A DNA stretch of 64,000 bases from Streptomyces sp. JB150 (GCF_011193355.1 NZ_CP049780.1:631686-695685); one strand, 5' to 3'; shown: positions 25,790-35,669, numbered from the stretch's first letter. Translations and numbers: made by a program. Notes: a model not told the origin generated them from the sequence alone.

Positions 25790-27118
25790 TCACTTGCGTC
25801 CGGGCGTCCAGTTCATGCCCCACCCGTAGGCGCGGTCGACGGTCCGCTGCGGGCTGACGCCGTGCTCGGGGATCAGATAGCGGGCCTCGCGCTGGACGAT
25901 GAGGTCGCCGCCGTTGTTGGTGATCAGCGCGAGCGCGCAGACCGAAGACGGGACCGTGCACTCGTCCAGGGAGAAGTCGATGGCGGCGCCGTGCTGCGGC
26001 TGCAGGGTGACCGTGGCGTGCAGGTCGGCGAAGGAGCGGGCGCCCTCGTAGATGGTGACGAAGACGAGGATGCGCCGGAAGGCGTCCTTGTAGTCGAGGT
26101 TGACGGTCAGGTTCTCGCCGGTGGCCACGGCACCGGTGCGGTCGTCGCCGTCGAGATGGATGTACGGCGGCTGGTGCAGCGAGCCGAAGGTGTTGCCGAG
26201 GGCCTGGACGACGCCCTTGCTGCCGTCGGCGAGTTCGTACAGCGCGCACAGGTCGAGGTCGAGGTCGGAGTGCGTGGCGACGGCCCGGCCGAGCTTGCTG
26301 CCCCAGCCCGAGAACTGCTTGTGCACCTGCCAGTTGAGGTTCACCCGCAGCGCGCCCGAGGTGCCGCCCTGCTTGGCGAGGGACACGGTCGGGGCGTTCT
26401 TGGTGAGCGTGACCTTGGTGAGCCGGACGGGGGCGGCGGGCGGCGCGGCGGGCGGGGGCGGGGACGCGGGCGCCGTGAAGGGTGCGGTCACGGGCGGGGC
26501 GGGAGGCGTGGGCGCGGCGTAGGGCGAGGGAGGGGCCGGCGAGAAGGGGACCGCGGGCGGGGCAAAAGGCGCGGCGTGCTGTGGTTCGTCGACCGTGATG
26601 CCGAAGTCCGTGGCCAGTCCCTCCAGGCCGCTGCCGTAACCCTGGCCGACCGCGCGGAACTTCCACGCGCCCTGACGGCGGTAGAACTCGCCGAGCACGA
26701 ACGCGGTTTCGACCGTCGCGTCGGTGCTGTCGAAGCGCGCCACCACCTCGCCCCGGGCGGCGTCCTTGACCTCGATGGACAGCTCGGGCACCTGGCCGAA
26801 GGCGCCGCCGTCGGCGGAGGCGGCGACGACCACCGTCTCGACGGCGGGCTCCACGCGCGCGAGGTCGACGAGCAGGGTGTCGGTCACCCGGCCGCCCACG
26901 TCCCGCTTGCCCTCGTGGCGGACCGCGCCGGAGGAGTGGGCGGGCTGGTTGTAGAAGACGAAGTCGCCGTCGGAGCGGACTTTTCCCCCGACGAGCAGCA
27001 GCGCCGAGGCGTCCGCGTCGGGGACGCCCGGTCCACCGCGCCAGCCCACCTCGACCCGCAGGGCCGTCGTCGGCACCGGCTTGTTCGACCCTTTCGACAT
27101 GGACATGTCCGCCCCCAT
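25790..27118 (-). CDS. Double TerD-domain stress protein
   Basis: The 442-residue protein contains two TerD folds. The N-terminal one (residues ~15-180) ends in the hallmark [22 protein letters not shown]. The C-terminal one (~240-440) starts with LRVNLNWQ and carries the acidic Ca2+-binding stretch [13 protein letters not shown] and the motif [13 protein letters not shown]. Between them is a ~50-residue Pro/Ala linker. TerD domains bind Ca2+ and act in tellurite, oxidative and other stress responses. The second domain is TerA-like. ATG 27118 has GGAG 8 bases upstream; ATGs at 27106 and 27100 are close alternatives. Confidence 0.88.
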   Translation of the reverse strand: MGADMSMSKGSNKPVPTTALRVEVGWRGGPGVPDADASALLLVGGKVRSDGDFVFYNQPAHSSGAVRHEGKRDVGGRVTDTLLVDLARVEPAVETVVVAASADGGAFGQVPELSIEVKDAARGEVVARFDSTDATVETAFVLGEFYRRQGAWKFRAVGQGYGSGLEGLATDFGITVDEPQHAAPFAPPAVPFSPAPPSPYAAPTPPAPPVTAPFTAPASPPPPAAPPAAPVRLTKVTLTKNAPTVSLAKQGGTSGALRVNLNWQVHKQFSGWGSKLGRAVATHSDLDLDLCALYELADGSKGVVQALGNTFGSLHQPPYIHLDGDDRTGAVATGENLTVNLDYKDAFRRILVFVTIYEGARSFADLHATVTLQPQHGAAIDFSLDECTVPSSVCALALITNNGGDLIVQREARYLIPEHGVSPQRTVDRAYGWGMNWTPGRK

Positions 27119-27404
27119 CGCGCGTTCTCCAGGACTCTCCGGACGCCCAACCTATTGCCCCGGGCGACGAAGTCCCACAGGGCGTGCGCAACAGCCCGCA
27201 CGCCCCCTCCGGGAGCTGTACGAAGATCGGACGGCAACCGGCGGTAACCCGCTCGGAACTGAGCCTTTACACCACCCGAACGCCGCGTGCCGCCCCTTTT
27301 TCCCGAGTTCGCTCGCATTGGGGATCCAGCGTCACCGCAGGCACGGAAAACAACCCCATTATCGGTCTCCCCAACCAGCACATCGTGGGCTTAACTTATG
27401 TGCC

Positions 27405-27860
27405 ATGACCTCCCCCCGCTCCACTTATGGTGGCGGCTACTACTCCGCCTCCTTCCCGGACACTCCGATCTACGACTCCCTCGTGGCCGAGCGGGGCACC
27501 CCGCAGATCGCCCCGATCCGGGTCCCCGCCGCCTACGACGCGCCGGCCGCTCCCTCGCTGCCCGCGCTGCCGTCGGCACTCCCCGCCCTCCCGGCGGCCC
27601 CCGCCCAGCCCGCCTACGGCTATCCACAGCAGCACGCGCAGCAGCCGCAGCCCGCGCCGCTGCAGCACGCGGCGCCGACGGCGTACATCCCGCAGCAGGC
27701 CACCGCGCCCCGCGGCTACCCGGGTCCGCAGGCCCCGCAGCAGCCGCGTCCGGCCGCCGCGCCCGCCGGCGGCTACGAGGCGATGCGCCCCGCGGCGCCG
27801 CGCCCGGCGCCCGCTCCCTACCAGGACCCGTACAACAACCAGCAGTACCGCGGCTACTGA
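27405..27860 (+). CDS. Proline/alanine/glutamine-rich small protein (DUF6643-like), hypothetical
   Basis: The 151-residue product begins with a conserved block (TYGGGYYSASFPDTPIYDSL, then GTPQIAPIRVP). The remaining ~110 residues are low-complexity Pro, Ala, Gln and Tyr, ending NNQQYRGY. From memory this matches a Streptomyces family of unknown function (DUF6643); that assignment is not verified. TAACTT at 27392-27397 fits a -10 element placed so that transcription would begin at or next to ATG 27405, which lacks a ribosome-binding site, so the mRNA may be leaderless. It probably binds other proteins or surfaces through its tail; this is only a guess. Confidence 0.72.
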   Translation: MTSPRSTYGGGYYSASFPDTPIYDSLVAERGTPQIAPIRVPAAYDAPAAPSLPALPSALPALPAAPAQPAYGYPQQHAQQPQPAPLQHAAPTAYIPQQATAPRGYPGPQAPQQPRPAAAPAGGYEAMRPAAPRPAPAPYQDPYNNQQYRGY

Positions 27861-27902
27861 CCGCCTCCCCCGGCCCTCCACGCCACCTGGCACGATGGCC
27901 CC

Positions 27903-28727
27903 ATGGGGAACGCGGAGCTGCAATCGATACATGTCCATCCGGTCAAGGCGTTCCGGGGCCTGTCGCTCCCGGAAGTCCTCGTGGAACCCTGGGGGCCGGC
28001 CGGAGACCGACGCTGGGTGCTGATCGACGACGGGGGAAAGGTCGTCACGCAACGCCAGCAACCGCGCCTCGCGCTGGCCGTCGCCGAGCTGCTGCCCGGC
28101 GGCGGCATTCGGCTGTCCGCGCCCGGCCTCGACCCGCTGACGGTGTCCGTGCCCGAGCCGGCGGACACCGTGCGGGTGGAGATCTGGCAGGACAAGGTGG
28201 AGGGCGTCCCGGCCGATGCCGCCGCGCACGCGTGGTGCAGCGCCTATCTCGGGACCGACGTCCGCCTGGTGCACATGGACGATCCCGCCACCCGCCGCCC
28301 CGTGGACCCGGAGTACGCGCTGCCCGGCGAGACGGTGAGCTTCGCCGACGGCTTCCCGCTGCTGCTCACCTCCGCGGCGTCCCTCGACGCCCTCAACGCG
28401 CTCATCGCGCAAGGTGACCGGGCAGCGGAGGGCCCGCTGCCGATGAACCGCTTCCGGCCCAACCTGGTGGTGGCCGGCAGCGCGCCCTGGGCGGAGGACG
28501 ACTGGTCCCGGATCGCCGTCGGCGCAGTGGAGTTCCGCGTCGCCAAGCCCTGCGGGCGGTGCGTCGTGACCACCACCGACCAGTCCAGCGCCGAGCGCGG
28601 GCGCGAGCCCCTGCTCTCCCTGGGCCGCCACCGCCGGATCGGCGGCAAGCTGGTCTTCGGCCAGAATCTGGTGCCCGTCTCCCCCGGCACCGTCCGGGTC
28701 GGCGACCCGGTGCGCGTCCTCGCGTAG
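27903..28727 (+). CDS. MOSC domain-containing protein (mARC/YcbX-like)
   Basis: The 274-residue protein has an N-terminal MOSC beta-barrel (SIHVHPVKAFRGLSL ... GPAGDRRWVLID) and a C-terminal MOSC domain (~130-270) with NRFRPNLVV. The candidate molybdenum-ligand cysteine lies in KPCGRCVVTTTDQ. Members reduce N-hydroxylated compounds with the molybdenum cofactor. There is no C-terminal 2Fe-2S domain, so a separate reductase would be needed. The start is ATG 27903. Confidence 0.9.
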   Translation: MGNAELQSIHVHPVKAFRGLSLPEVLVEPWGPAGDRRWVLIDDGGKVVTQRQQPRLALAVAELLPGGGIRLSAPGLDPLTVSVPEPADTVRVEIWQDKVEGVPADAAAHAWCSAYLGTDVRLVHMDDPATRRPVDPEYALPGETVSFADGFPLLLTSAASLDALNALIAQGDRAAEGPLPMNRFRPNLVVAGSAPWAEDDWSRIAVGAVEFRVAKPCGRCVVTTTDQSSAERGREPLLSLGRHRRIGGKLVFGQNLVPVSPGTVRVGDPVRVLA

Positions 28728-29017
28728 CCGGGGCGGCCTGAACGGCGGGACGACGGACCGGCGGTACGGCGGCACCGCGCCACAGCGGCCCGAACCCCGG
28801 CGCCGGACACGGCGGGCGGGCGAGATCCCGCCAAGTCACCGACGTCTGGGAACCGCGCCGCGACATCCGCACGTTGGCGTTGCGTGAGACGTTCACGAGG
28901 GCCCGGCCGCAGGCGCGGACGCACGCCCCGCCTTGGCGGGTGCGGCGCCCCGACCGGCCGGTCCCACGCCTGAACGGCTCCGCCGGGGAGGCCCGCGAGG
29001 CGGAAAGGGGTGCGGGA

Positions 29018-29620
29018 GTGCGAGCCCTGAGCGGACTCTGGCGCTGGCGGCACAATCCGCTGCGCCGTGCCACCGATCTGGCCGAGGCGTGGCTGGCCCT
29101 GACGGCGCTGCTGCTGATGCTCCTCGCCGCTCCCCTGCTCGGTGTCCTCGTCGGCTCCTCCGCGCAGGACTCCCTGCAACGCGCGGCGCGTGAACAGCGC
29201 CTGACCCGCCACCAGGTGACGGCCACCGTCGTCCGCCGGCTGGAGCGCGGCCCGCTGGAGGCCGACCCCGAGACCGCCACCCGCGACACCCGTACCCGGG
29301 TCCTCGCCGCATGGACCGCCCCGGACGGCAGCGCGCACCGGGGCCCGGTCCTCGCGCGGCTCAAGTCCGCCGAGCCCGGCGACCGGTTCGTGCTCTGGAC
29401 CGACCGGCGCGGTCACCTGGTGGGTCCGCCCCTGGACCCCGCCGCCGTCGCCACGCACGCCGTCCTCGCCGGAGTCGGTACGGCGCTGCTCACCGCGGGC
29501 CTGGTCGAGACCGGCAGACGGCTCGTCCTGTGGCGGATGGTCCGCCGCCGCCACGCCCGCCTCGACCGGGCCTGGCAACAGGCCGGCCCGGACTGGGGCA
29601 GAACCGGCGCCGGAAGCTGA
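29018..29620 (+). CDS. Two-helix membrane protein (Rv1733c-like)
   Basis: From GTG 29018, preceded by GAAAGGGG, the 200-residue protein shows one membrane helix near the start (AWLALTALLLMLLAAPLLGVLVG), a ~110-residue extracytoplasmic domain and a second helix (VATHAVLAGVGTALLTAGLV). RWRHNPLRRATD before the first helix and the final RHARLDRAWQQ are landmarks of the actinobacterial Rv1733c family, whose function is unknown. The preceding gap (28728-29017, 290 bp) holds no recognisable feature. Confidence 0.78.
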   Translation: MRALSGLWRWRHNPLRRATDLAEAWLALTALLLMLLAAPLLGVLVGSSAQDSLQRAAREQRLTRHQVTATVVRRLERGPLEADPETATRDTRTRVLAAWTAPDGSAHRGPVLARLKSAEPGDRFVLWTDRRGHLVGPPLDPAAVATHAVLAGVGTALLTAGLVETGRRLVLWRMVRRRHARLDRAWQQAGPDWGRTGAGS

Positions 29621-29753
29621 TTCCGCCGTCCGGCGACGGCGGCCGGCCGCCTTCCGGCTCCGGTCAACTCACGGTCCGCGCGCACGCTACGGTGGACCGG
29701 CCGAACTCTTCGGCAACGACCCGCGTACGACGAGGTGGGGGCACAACAACGCC

Positions 29754-32183
29754 ATGGCACAGGGCACGGTCCAGGTGACGCACACCGGCACGTCGCGGTG
29801 GCGGCGCCGCACGGGTGAGTACGCATCGCTCGCCGCCGCCCTGGAGGCCGCGGCCGACGGTGACGTGCTCACCGTCGCCCCCGGCACCTACCGGGAGAAC
29901 CTCGTGGTGCGCCGCGCGGTGACGCTGCGCGGCCCGGAGGGCTCCCCGGGCTCGGTGCGCATCGCGCCGGCCGACGGCGTGCCGCTGACCGTGCGGGCCT
30001 CCGCGGTGGTGCAGGACCTGCACGTGGAGGGCCAGGACGCCGCGGCGCCCGCCCTGCTGGTGGAGGACGGCACCCCGGAGCTGGTGGACGTCCGGGTGGT
30101 CACCCGGTCCGCCACCGGCATCGAGGTGCGCGGCGCGGCCCGGCCGACCGTGCGGCGGTGCACCGTCGACAATCCGGCGGGCATCGGCATCGCCGTGGTG
30201 GACGGCGGGGGCGGGGTGTTCGAGGAGTGCGAGGTGGTCGCGGCCGGTCAGGCCGGCGTCGCGGTGCGCGGCGGTGCCCGCCCGCGTCTGGAGCGCTGCC
30301 GGGTGCACCACGCCTCCGGATCGGGGCTGACCGTCACCGGTGAGAACTCCGCGCTGGAGGCGCTGGGTTGCGAGGTCTACGAGGTGCGGGGCAGCGGGGT
30401 GCAGATCACCGGCCGCGCGACCGGGCATCTCACCGACTGCGATGTGCACCGCACCACCGCGGACGGTGTCACCCTCGACACGGACGCGGTGCTCACCCTG
30501 GCCGACTGCCGGATCCACGACATCCCGGAGAACGCGGTCGACCTCAGGTCCCGCTCGGTGCTGACGCTGACCCGCACCAGCGTGCGGCAGTTCGGGCGCA
30601 ACGGCCTGTCGGTGTGGGACCCGGGCACGCGCGTGGACGCCAACCAGTGCGAGATCTTCGACAGCACCGGCGACTATCCGGCGGTGTGGGTGAGCGACGG
30701 GGCGACGGCGGTCCTGGATGCCTGCCGGGTGCACGACGTGCCCGACGCCCTGTTCGTCCTCGACCGGGGGTCCCGCGCGGACGTCGTCGACAGCGATCTG
30801 TCCCAGGTGCGCAACACGGCCGTGTCGGTGAGCGACGGCGCGACCGCCCAGCTCGACGACTGCCGCATCCGGGACGCGGCGACGGGCGCCTGGTTCCGCG
30901 ACCACGGCAGCGGCGGCACCCTGAACAACTGCACGCTGGACGGCACCCAGACCGGCGTGATCGTCACCAAGGGCGCGGACCCGGTCATCGAGCGGTGCGT
31001 GGTCGACTCGCCCGCTGAGGCGGGCTTCTACGTCTCGGCCGGGGGCCGCGGCAGCTTCCTGAACTGCCGGGTGACGGGCAGCGGCGGCTACGGCTTCCAT
31101 GTGATCGACGGCTGCCGTACGACGCTGAGGAAGTGCCGTACGGAGCGGTGCGCGCGCGGTGGCTACGAGTTCGCGGACGGCGGCCCGGACGCGGGCGCGG
31201 GACCGGTCGTCGAGGACTGCACCAGCGACGAGAGCGCGGGGCTGAGGACGCCCGCTGCGCCGGAGCCCGCCGTGCAGACGGTCGGCGGCTCTCCGGGGCT
31301 GCTGGGCACCATCCCCGACCAGCGGTCCACCGAGCAGCCGCCCGCGAGTTCGGCCTCGGCGCCGAAGCCGGTGCGCACCTCCAAGGACGTGCTCGGCGAA
31401 CTGGACGCGCTGGTGGGCCTGGAGAGCGTCAAGCGCGAGGTGCGGGCGCTCACCGACATGATCGAGGTGGGCCGGCGCCGGCAGCAGGCGGGCCTGAAGG
31501 CGGCCTCGGTCAAGCGGCATCTGGTCTTCACCGGCTCCCCCGGCACCGGCAAGACCACGGTGGCCCGGCTCTACGGCGAGATCCTGGCCTCGCTCGGGGT
31601 GCTGGAGAAGGGCCATCTGGTCGAGGTGTCCCGCGTGGACCTGGTCGGCGAGCACATCGGCTCCACGGCGATCCGCACCCAGGAGGCCTTCGAACGGGCC
31701 CGCGGCGGCGTGCTGTTCATCGACGAGGCGTACGCGCTCTCGCCCGAGGACGCGGGCCGCGACTTCGGCAAGGAGGCCATCGACACCCTGGTGAAGCTGA
31801 TGGAGGACCACCGCGACGCGGTCGTGGTGATCGTCGCCGGGTACACGGCCGAGATGGAGCGGTTCCTGTCGGTCAACCCCGGTGTCGCCTCCCGCTTCTC
31901 CCGCACCATCACCTTCGGCGACTACGGCCCGGAGGAGCTGCTGCGGATCGTGGAACAGCAGGCCGAGGAGCACGAGTACCGGCTCGCGCCGGGCGCCGCC
32001 GAGGCCCTGCTGAAGTACTTCACGGCGATCCCGAAGGGCCCCACGTTCGGCAACGGCCGCACCGCGCGGCAGACGTTCGAGGCGATGGTGGAGCGGCACG
32101 CGAGCCGGGTCGCCCAGTTCGACGAGCCGAGCACGGACGACCTGACCCTGCTGTACGCGGAGGACCTGCCGGACCTGCCCTGA
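29754..32183 (+). CDS. Right-handed beta-helix / AAA+ (CbxX-EccA type) fusion protein
   Basis: The 809-residue protein combines two modules that normally occur apart. Residues ~20-480 form a right-handed parallel beta-helix: EYASLAAALEAAADGDVLTV at the start, then about 20 coils such as VRRCTVDNPAGIGIAVVDGG and LTDCDVHRTTADGVTLDTD. After a Pro/Ser linker (~500-545), residues ~555-809 are a CbxX/CfqX-type AAA+ ATPase with Walker A GSPGTGKTT (594-602) and Walker B VLFIDEA (653-659). The AAA part resembles EccA of type VII secretion, where a TPR domain takes the place of the beta-helix. No other ESX gene is near. It may remodel an unknown partner recognised by the helix. Confidence 0.85.
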   Translation: MAQGTVQVTHTGTSRWRRRTGEYASLAAALEAAADGDVLTVAPGTYRENLVVRRAVTLRGPEGSPGSVRIAPADGVPLTVRASAVVQDLHVEGQDAAAPALLVEDGTPELVDVRVVTRSATGIEVRGAARPTVRRCTVDNPAGIGIAVVDGGGGVFEECEVVAAGQAGVAVRGGARPRLERCRVHHASGSGLTVTGENSALEALGCEVYEVRGSGVQITGRATGHLTDCDVHRTTADGVTLDTDAVLTLADCRIHDIPENAVDLRSRSVLTLTRTSVRQFGRNGLSVWDPGTRVDANQCEIFDSTGDYPAVWVSDGATAVLDACRVHDVPDALFVLDRGSRADVVDSDLSQVRNTAVSVSDGATAQLDDCRIRDAATGAWFRDHGSGGTLNNCTLDGTQTGVIVTKGADPVIERCVVDSPAEAGFYVSAGGRGSFLNCRVTGSGGYGFHVIDGCRTTLRKCRTERCARGGYEFADGGPDAGAGPVVEDCTSDESAGLRTPAAPEPAVQTVGGSPGLLGTIPDQRSTEQPPASSASAPKPVRTSKDVLGELDALVGLESVKREVRALTDMIEVGRRRQQAGLKAASVKRHLVFTGSPGTGKTTVARLYGEILASLGVLEKGHLVEVSRVDLVGEHIGSTAIRTQEAFERARGGVLFIDEAYALSPEDAGRDFGKEAIDTLVKLMEDHRDAVVVIVAGYTAEMERFLSVNPGVASRFSRTITFGDYGPEELLRIVEQQAEEHEYRLAPGAAEALLKYFTAIPKGPTFGNGRTARQTFEAMVERHASRVAQFDEPSTDDLTLLYAEDLPDLP

Positions 32184-32200
32184 GCGGGGCCGCTCAGGGC
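32177..32200. terminator. Bidirectional hairpin spanning both stop codons
   Basis: GCCCTGAGCG (32177-32186) and CGCTCAGGGC (32191-32200) form a perfect 10-bp stem with a GGGC loop. The stem includes the stop codon of the AAA+ fusion gene and that of the convergent membrane hydrolase gene, so one structure serves both. Confidence 0.7.
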
Positions 32201-34512
32201 GCGCACGGGGGCCGCTGGCCCGGCAGGTCGGGCCGCAGCCGGGCCAGCAGCCGCTCGCGTTCCTCGGCGAACGCGGCGTCCGCCTGGTAGTCGGAGTGGC
32301 CGAGGACGGGCGCGGGCAGCGGATGGTCGTCGGTACGGCCGTGCGCGAGCGGGTCCTTCAGCGGCGCGCGGTCGACCTCGGGGCCGCCGTCGGCGGGCAC
32401 CCTCACCGGTCCTCCGATGGGGTCGGTGAGCCGGTACAGATTGCGCCAGCAGTCGACCTCGTGGTGCAGGGCGCTCAGCGCGGCCGGCCCGAAGTGGGCG
32501 GGGAACCAGCGGCCGTACAGCCGCTCCAGCGGTGAGCCGTACGTCAGCAGGGCGACGCGCCGGCGGGTGGCCGGGGAGAGCTGCCAGGCGGTGGCGGCGG
32601 CCAGGACGCTGCCCTGGGAGTGGCCGGAGAGGACCAGCCGGCCGCCGGTGGTGCGCGTCCAGGTGTCGATCCGCCAGGTCAGGTCGGGCACCGCGCGCTC
32701 GGCGTAGCAGGGCGGGGCGAAGGGGTGGGCGGCGCGCGGCCAGAAGGTGCCGACGTCCCAGAGGATGCCGATGGTGCGGCGCGCGGAGGCGTCCTTGTAG
32801 GCGCGCCGGCCACAGGTGACGAACAGTATGAAGCCGAAACCGATGAGCCAGGAGCCCAGTGCCTGCGCGGTCTCGGCGGCGCCCCGGACGACGTCGTAGG
32901 CGTCGCGGGTGGCCCGGCTGGGGGTCTGTCCGGTGACCAGGGCGCCCACGAGTGCCCCGGCGCCGAGCAGCAGGGTGGAGACGGAGACCACGGCGACGAG
33001 GAGGGGGCCGCGGTCGGTGAGGGAGGCCATCGCGCGGACCCGGGCGATCCGCCGGGTGCGGTCCGGTTCCAGGCGCTCGCCGGGGTAGTCGCGGGCCACG
33101 GCCTCGCGTTCGGCGCGGGCGAGCCGCAGGGCGCGCCGGGCCAGTACGCCGCAGAGCACGAGCAGGACGACGAGCAGCGGCGGGATCACGGAGGCCTGCC
33201 AGGTGAGCAGGACGGGCGGGCCGGGGATGACGGCGTGGGTGCCGTCCAGCCAGTCGGCGACCCGCTGGGACACCCCGCCGGACATCACCCCGCCGAGCGC
33301 GCAGGCCAGCATGGCGACGGCGGGACCGCCGAGGCCCTTGAGGGCGGCGCGGGCGTCGGGCCGGGTGCGGTGGAGCAGGTGGGCGACGCCGGCGAGGGCG
33401 ATGACCAGCAGGCCCTGGACCAGGTTGACGGCCCCGAAGACGGCGTCGCCCGGCAACCGGCCGGAGGACTGCCAGGCGGGCCGCTCCCACCCGCCGTACA
33501 CGAGGGCGAGGGCGAGCAGGAGGAGCGCGACGAACGGCAGCCGGCGGACGAGTGACTCGTCGGTCGCCCGGTCGATGCGGCGCTCGCTGCGGCCCCGCGC
33601 GCCGACCACGGCGACGGCGACGACCGCGACGGCGAGCAGGGCCGCCGACAGCAGCAGGCCCGCCACGTCGAGTGCGGCCGGCCCGCCGGGGGCGCGGTCG
33701 TGCCGGACGGCGGGGCCCAGGACCGCGGCGGCCACCGTGAGCAGGCCGGCGGCGGTGTGCGCGGCGCGCAGCCGGGCGACCAGGCGCCGCCCGTACCAGA
33801 AGCCGGGCCGGGCCAGCGCGGTCGGTGCGTCGTCCTCGGCGGGCCGCGGGGCGGTGGTGAGGGGCAGCTGGGACTCGTAGGCGTTCCAGGTGCGCAGGGA
33901 GAGGTACCAGAGCAGGCCGACGAGGGCGGCGGGCAGCAGTGCGGCGAGGGCGAGGCGGCGGCCCGGCAGGCTCCACCAGCCGCCGTCGGAGACGGTGGGT
34001 GACAGGAAGCCGATCCAGGAGTGCCGTGCGGCGCACGCGGAGGTGCCCGCGCACTGCCAGGCGGCGAGGTCGAGGGCGACCTCGCAGGCCGCGGCGGTCA
34101 GCAGCACGGTCAGGGTGAGTCCGGCGAACCGCACCAGCAGCCCGTAGAGGCGGATCACGCGGGGGCGGCCCTCGGCGGCGGGGCGCATCCAGTGGGCGAG
34201 GTTGACCACCATGAACGGCAGCAACAGCAGCCACAGGGCGCGGGCGCCGTTGCCGGAGGTCAGGTTGCACCAGACGTACGCCTCGGGAACGGGGCGGCCG
34301 TCGGTTCCGGCGTTGCGCGCGGGGTCCTCGACGTCGGCGGTGCGGCGGAAGACGGCGGCCGTGTCGTCGCCCGCGACCCGGGTCGTGCGCGGATCGTCCA
34401 GCATCCGATCCGGTGTGGTGCCGCCCACGCCGTGGACCAGCAGTTCCATGGCTGCTCCGGGCCCGGTCGCGGCAGCCGTCTCGGTCAGGGCACGTTCCTG
34501 CGCGTTCTCCAC
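32194..34512 (-). CDS. Integral membrane protein with split alpha/beta-hydrolase motifs
   Basis: About 772 residues. Near the N-terminus is MELLVHGVGGTTPDRML, an HG oxyanion-type motif of lipases. The nucleophile elbow GHSQGSV appears only about 600 residues later, followed by LLTYGSPLERLYGRWFP and a His-containing C-terminus. Between them lie about ten membrane helices. This looks like a serine hydrolase with a membrane domain inserted in the fold. The substrate is unknown, possibly a lipid. Start is uncertain: GTG 34512 and GTG 34521 both lie downstream of GGGGGAA; longer forms would add non-conserved residues. Divergent from a DeoR gene. Confidence 0.72.
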   Translation of the reverse strand: MENAQERALTETAAATGPGAAMELLVHGVGGTTPDRMLDDPRTTRVAGDDTAAVFRRTADVEDPARNAGTDGRPVPEAYVWCNLTSGNGARALWLLLLPFMVVNLAHWMRPAAEGRPRVIRLYGLLVRFAGLTLTVLLTAAACEVALDLAAWQCAGTSACAARHSWIGFLSPTVSDGGWWSLPGRRLALAALLPAALVGLLWYLSLRTWNAYESQLPLTTAPRPAEDDAPTALARPGFWYGRRLVARLRAAHTAAGLLTVAAAVLGPAVRHDRAPGGPAALDVAGLLLSAALLAVAVVAVAVVGARGRSERRIDRATDESLVRRLPFVALLLLALALVYGGWERPAWQSSGRLPGDAVFGAVNLVQGLLVIALAGVAHLLHRTRPDARAALKGLGGPAVAMLACALGGVMSGGVSQRVADWLDGTHAVIPGPPVLLTWQASVIPPLLVVLLVLCGVLARRALRLARAEREAVARDYPGERLEPDRTRRIARVRAMASLTDRGPLLVAVVSVSTLLLGAGALVGALVTGQTPSRATRDAYDVVRGAAETAQALGSWLIGFGFILFVTCGRRAYKDASARRTIGILWDVGTFWPRAAHPFAPPCYAERAVPDLTWRIDTWTRTTGGRLVLSGHSQGSVLAAATAWQLSPATRRRVALLTYGSPLERLYGRWFPAHFGPAALSALHHEVDCWRNLYRLTDPIGGPVRVPADGGPEVDRAPLKDPLAHGRTDDHPLPAPVLGHSDYQADAAFAEERERLLARLRPDLPGQRPPCAP

Positions 34513-34835
34513 CTGTGGCACTTCCCCCGTGACGCACCGTCGGCCATTTCGTCCGTGCGGGCACCAGGATTGCCCGCCGGACGGATGACATACCCCCATC
34601 GTCACGGAATCTCCCCGATACGGGTCACGGATGAGCCGCAGATGAGACACAAGTGACATGTGCGCGTCCGGCAACCGATGGCGCGGCCCGTCCCGGCCCG
34701 TGCGAGGATGGGACGCCCGCGCACCGAGACCACGGGATACGCCCTCGTCGACGGGGGTGCGCCCGCTTCGGGCGGACCCGGGACCCGGGGGTGCGGGGGC
34801 GTGTCGGAGGTTTGAGGGAAAGGACCGGAGCGTAC

Positions 34836-35669
34836 GTGAGCGAGAATCAGAACCTCCTCGCGGAGCAGCGGCGCGCCCTGATCCTGGACGAGGTGCGGCG
34901 CCGCGGCGGCGTCCGCGTCAACGAGCTGACCCGCAAGCTCGGTGTGTCGGACATGACGATCCGGCGCGATCTCGACGCGCTGGCCCGGCAGGGCGTGCTG
35001 GAGAAGGTGCACGGCGGCGCGGTGCCGGTGGCGGAGGCGAGTACGCACGAGCCCGGCTTCGAGGCGAAGTCGGGTCTGGAGCTGTCCGCCAAGGAGGACA
35101 TCGCGCGGGCCGCGGCCGAGCTGGTCGCGCCGGGTGCGGCGATCGCGCTGTCCGGCGGGACGACGACGTACGCGCTGGCGCACCGGCTGCTGGACGTGCC
35201 CGATCTGACCGTCGTGACCAACTCGGTGCGGGTGGCCGACGTCTTCCACACGGCCCAGCGGACCTCGGGGCAGCGCGCGGGCGCGGCGACGGTGGTGCTG
35301 ACCGGCGGGGTGCGCACGCCGTCCGACTCGCTGGTGGGCCCGGTGGCCGACCAGGCGATCGCGACGCTCCACTTCGACGTGCTGTTCCTCGGTGTGCACG
35401 GGATATCGGCCGAGGCCGGCCTGTCGACGCCGAACCTCGCGGAGGCGGAGACCAACCGGCGCCTGGTGCAGTCGGCGCGCCGGGTGGTGGTGGTCGCCGA
35501 CCACACCAAGTGGGGCACGGTGGGCCTGAGTTCGTTCGCGACGCTGGACCAGGTCGACACCCTGGTGACGGACGCCGGGCTGCCGGCGGAGGCCCGCGCG
35601 GAGATCTCCGAACATCTGCGGCTGGTGGTCGCGGGCGAGCCCGACAGGGACGAGGACGCGGACGGCTGA
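34836..35669 (+). CDS. DeoR/GlpR-family transcriptional regulator
   Basis: The 277-residue repressor-type protein begins at GTG 34836 with GGAG 5 bases upstream. The N-terminal DeoR HTH reads LDEVRRRGGVRVNELTRKLG / SDMTIRRDLDALARQGVLEKVHGGAV. The C-terminal sugar-phosphate sensor domain has the ALSGGTTTYALA phosphate-binding loop, VLTGGVRTPSDSLVGP and VVVVADHTKWG. Such proteins sense phosphorylated sugars. No sugar operon is adjacent, so its targets are elsewhere or are the divergent membrane protein. Confidence 0.9.
   Translation: MSENQNLLAEQRRALILDEVRRRGGVRVNELTRKLGVSDMTIRRDLDALARQGVLEKVHGGAVPVAEASTHEPGFEAKSGLELSAKEDIARAAAELVAPGAAIALSGGTTTYALAHRLLDVPDLTVVTNSVRVADVFHTAQRTSGQRAGAATVVLTGGVRTPSDSLVGPVADQAIATLHFDVLFLGVHGISAEAGLSTPNLAEAETNRRLVQSARRVVVVADHTKWGTVGLSSFATLDQVDTLVTDAGLPAEARAEISEHLRLVVAGEPDRDEDADG

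Noticed and set aside
24581..27247. 888-codon plus-strand frame over the glycosyltransferase and TerD genes
   Set aside because: Out of frame with the GT2 motifs and antisense to the TerD gene; no protein-like features.
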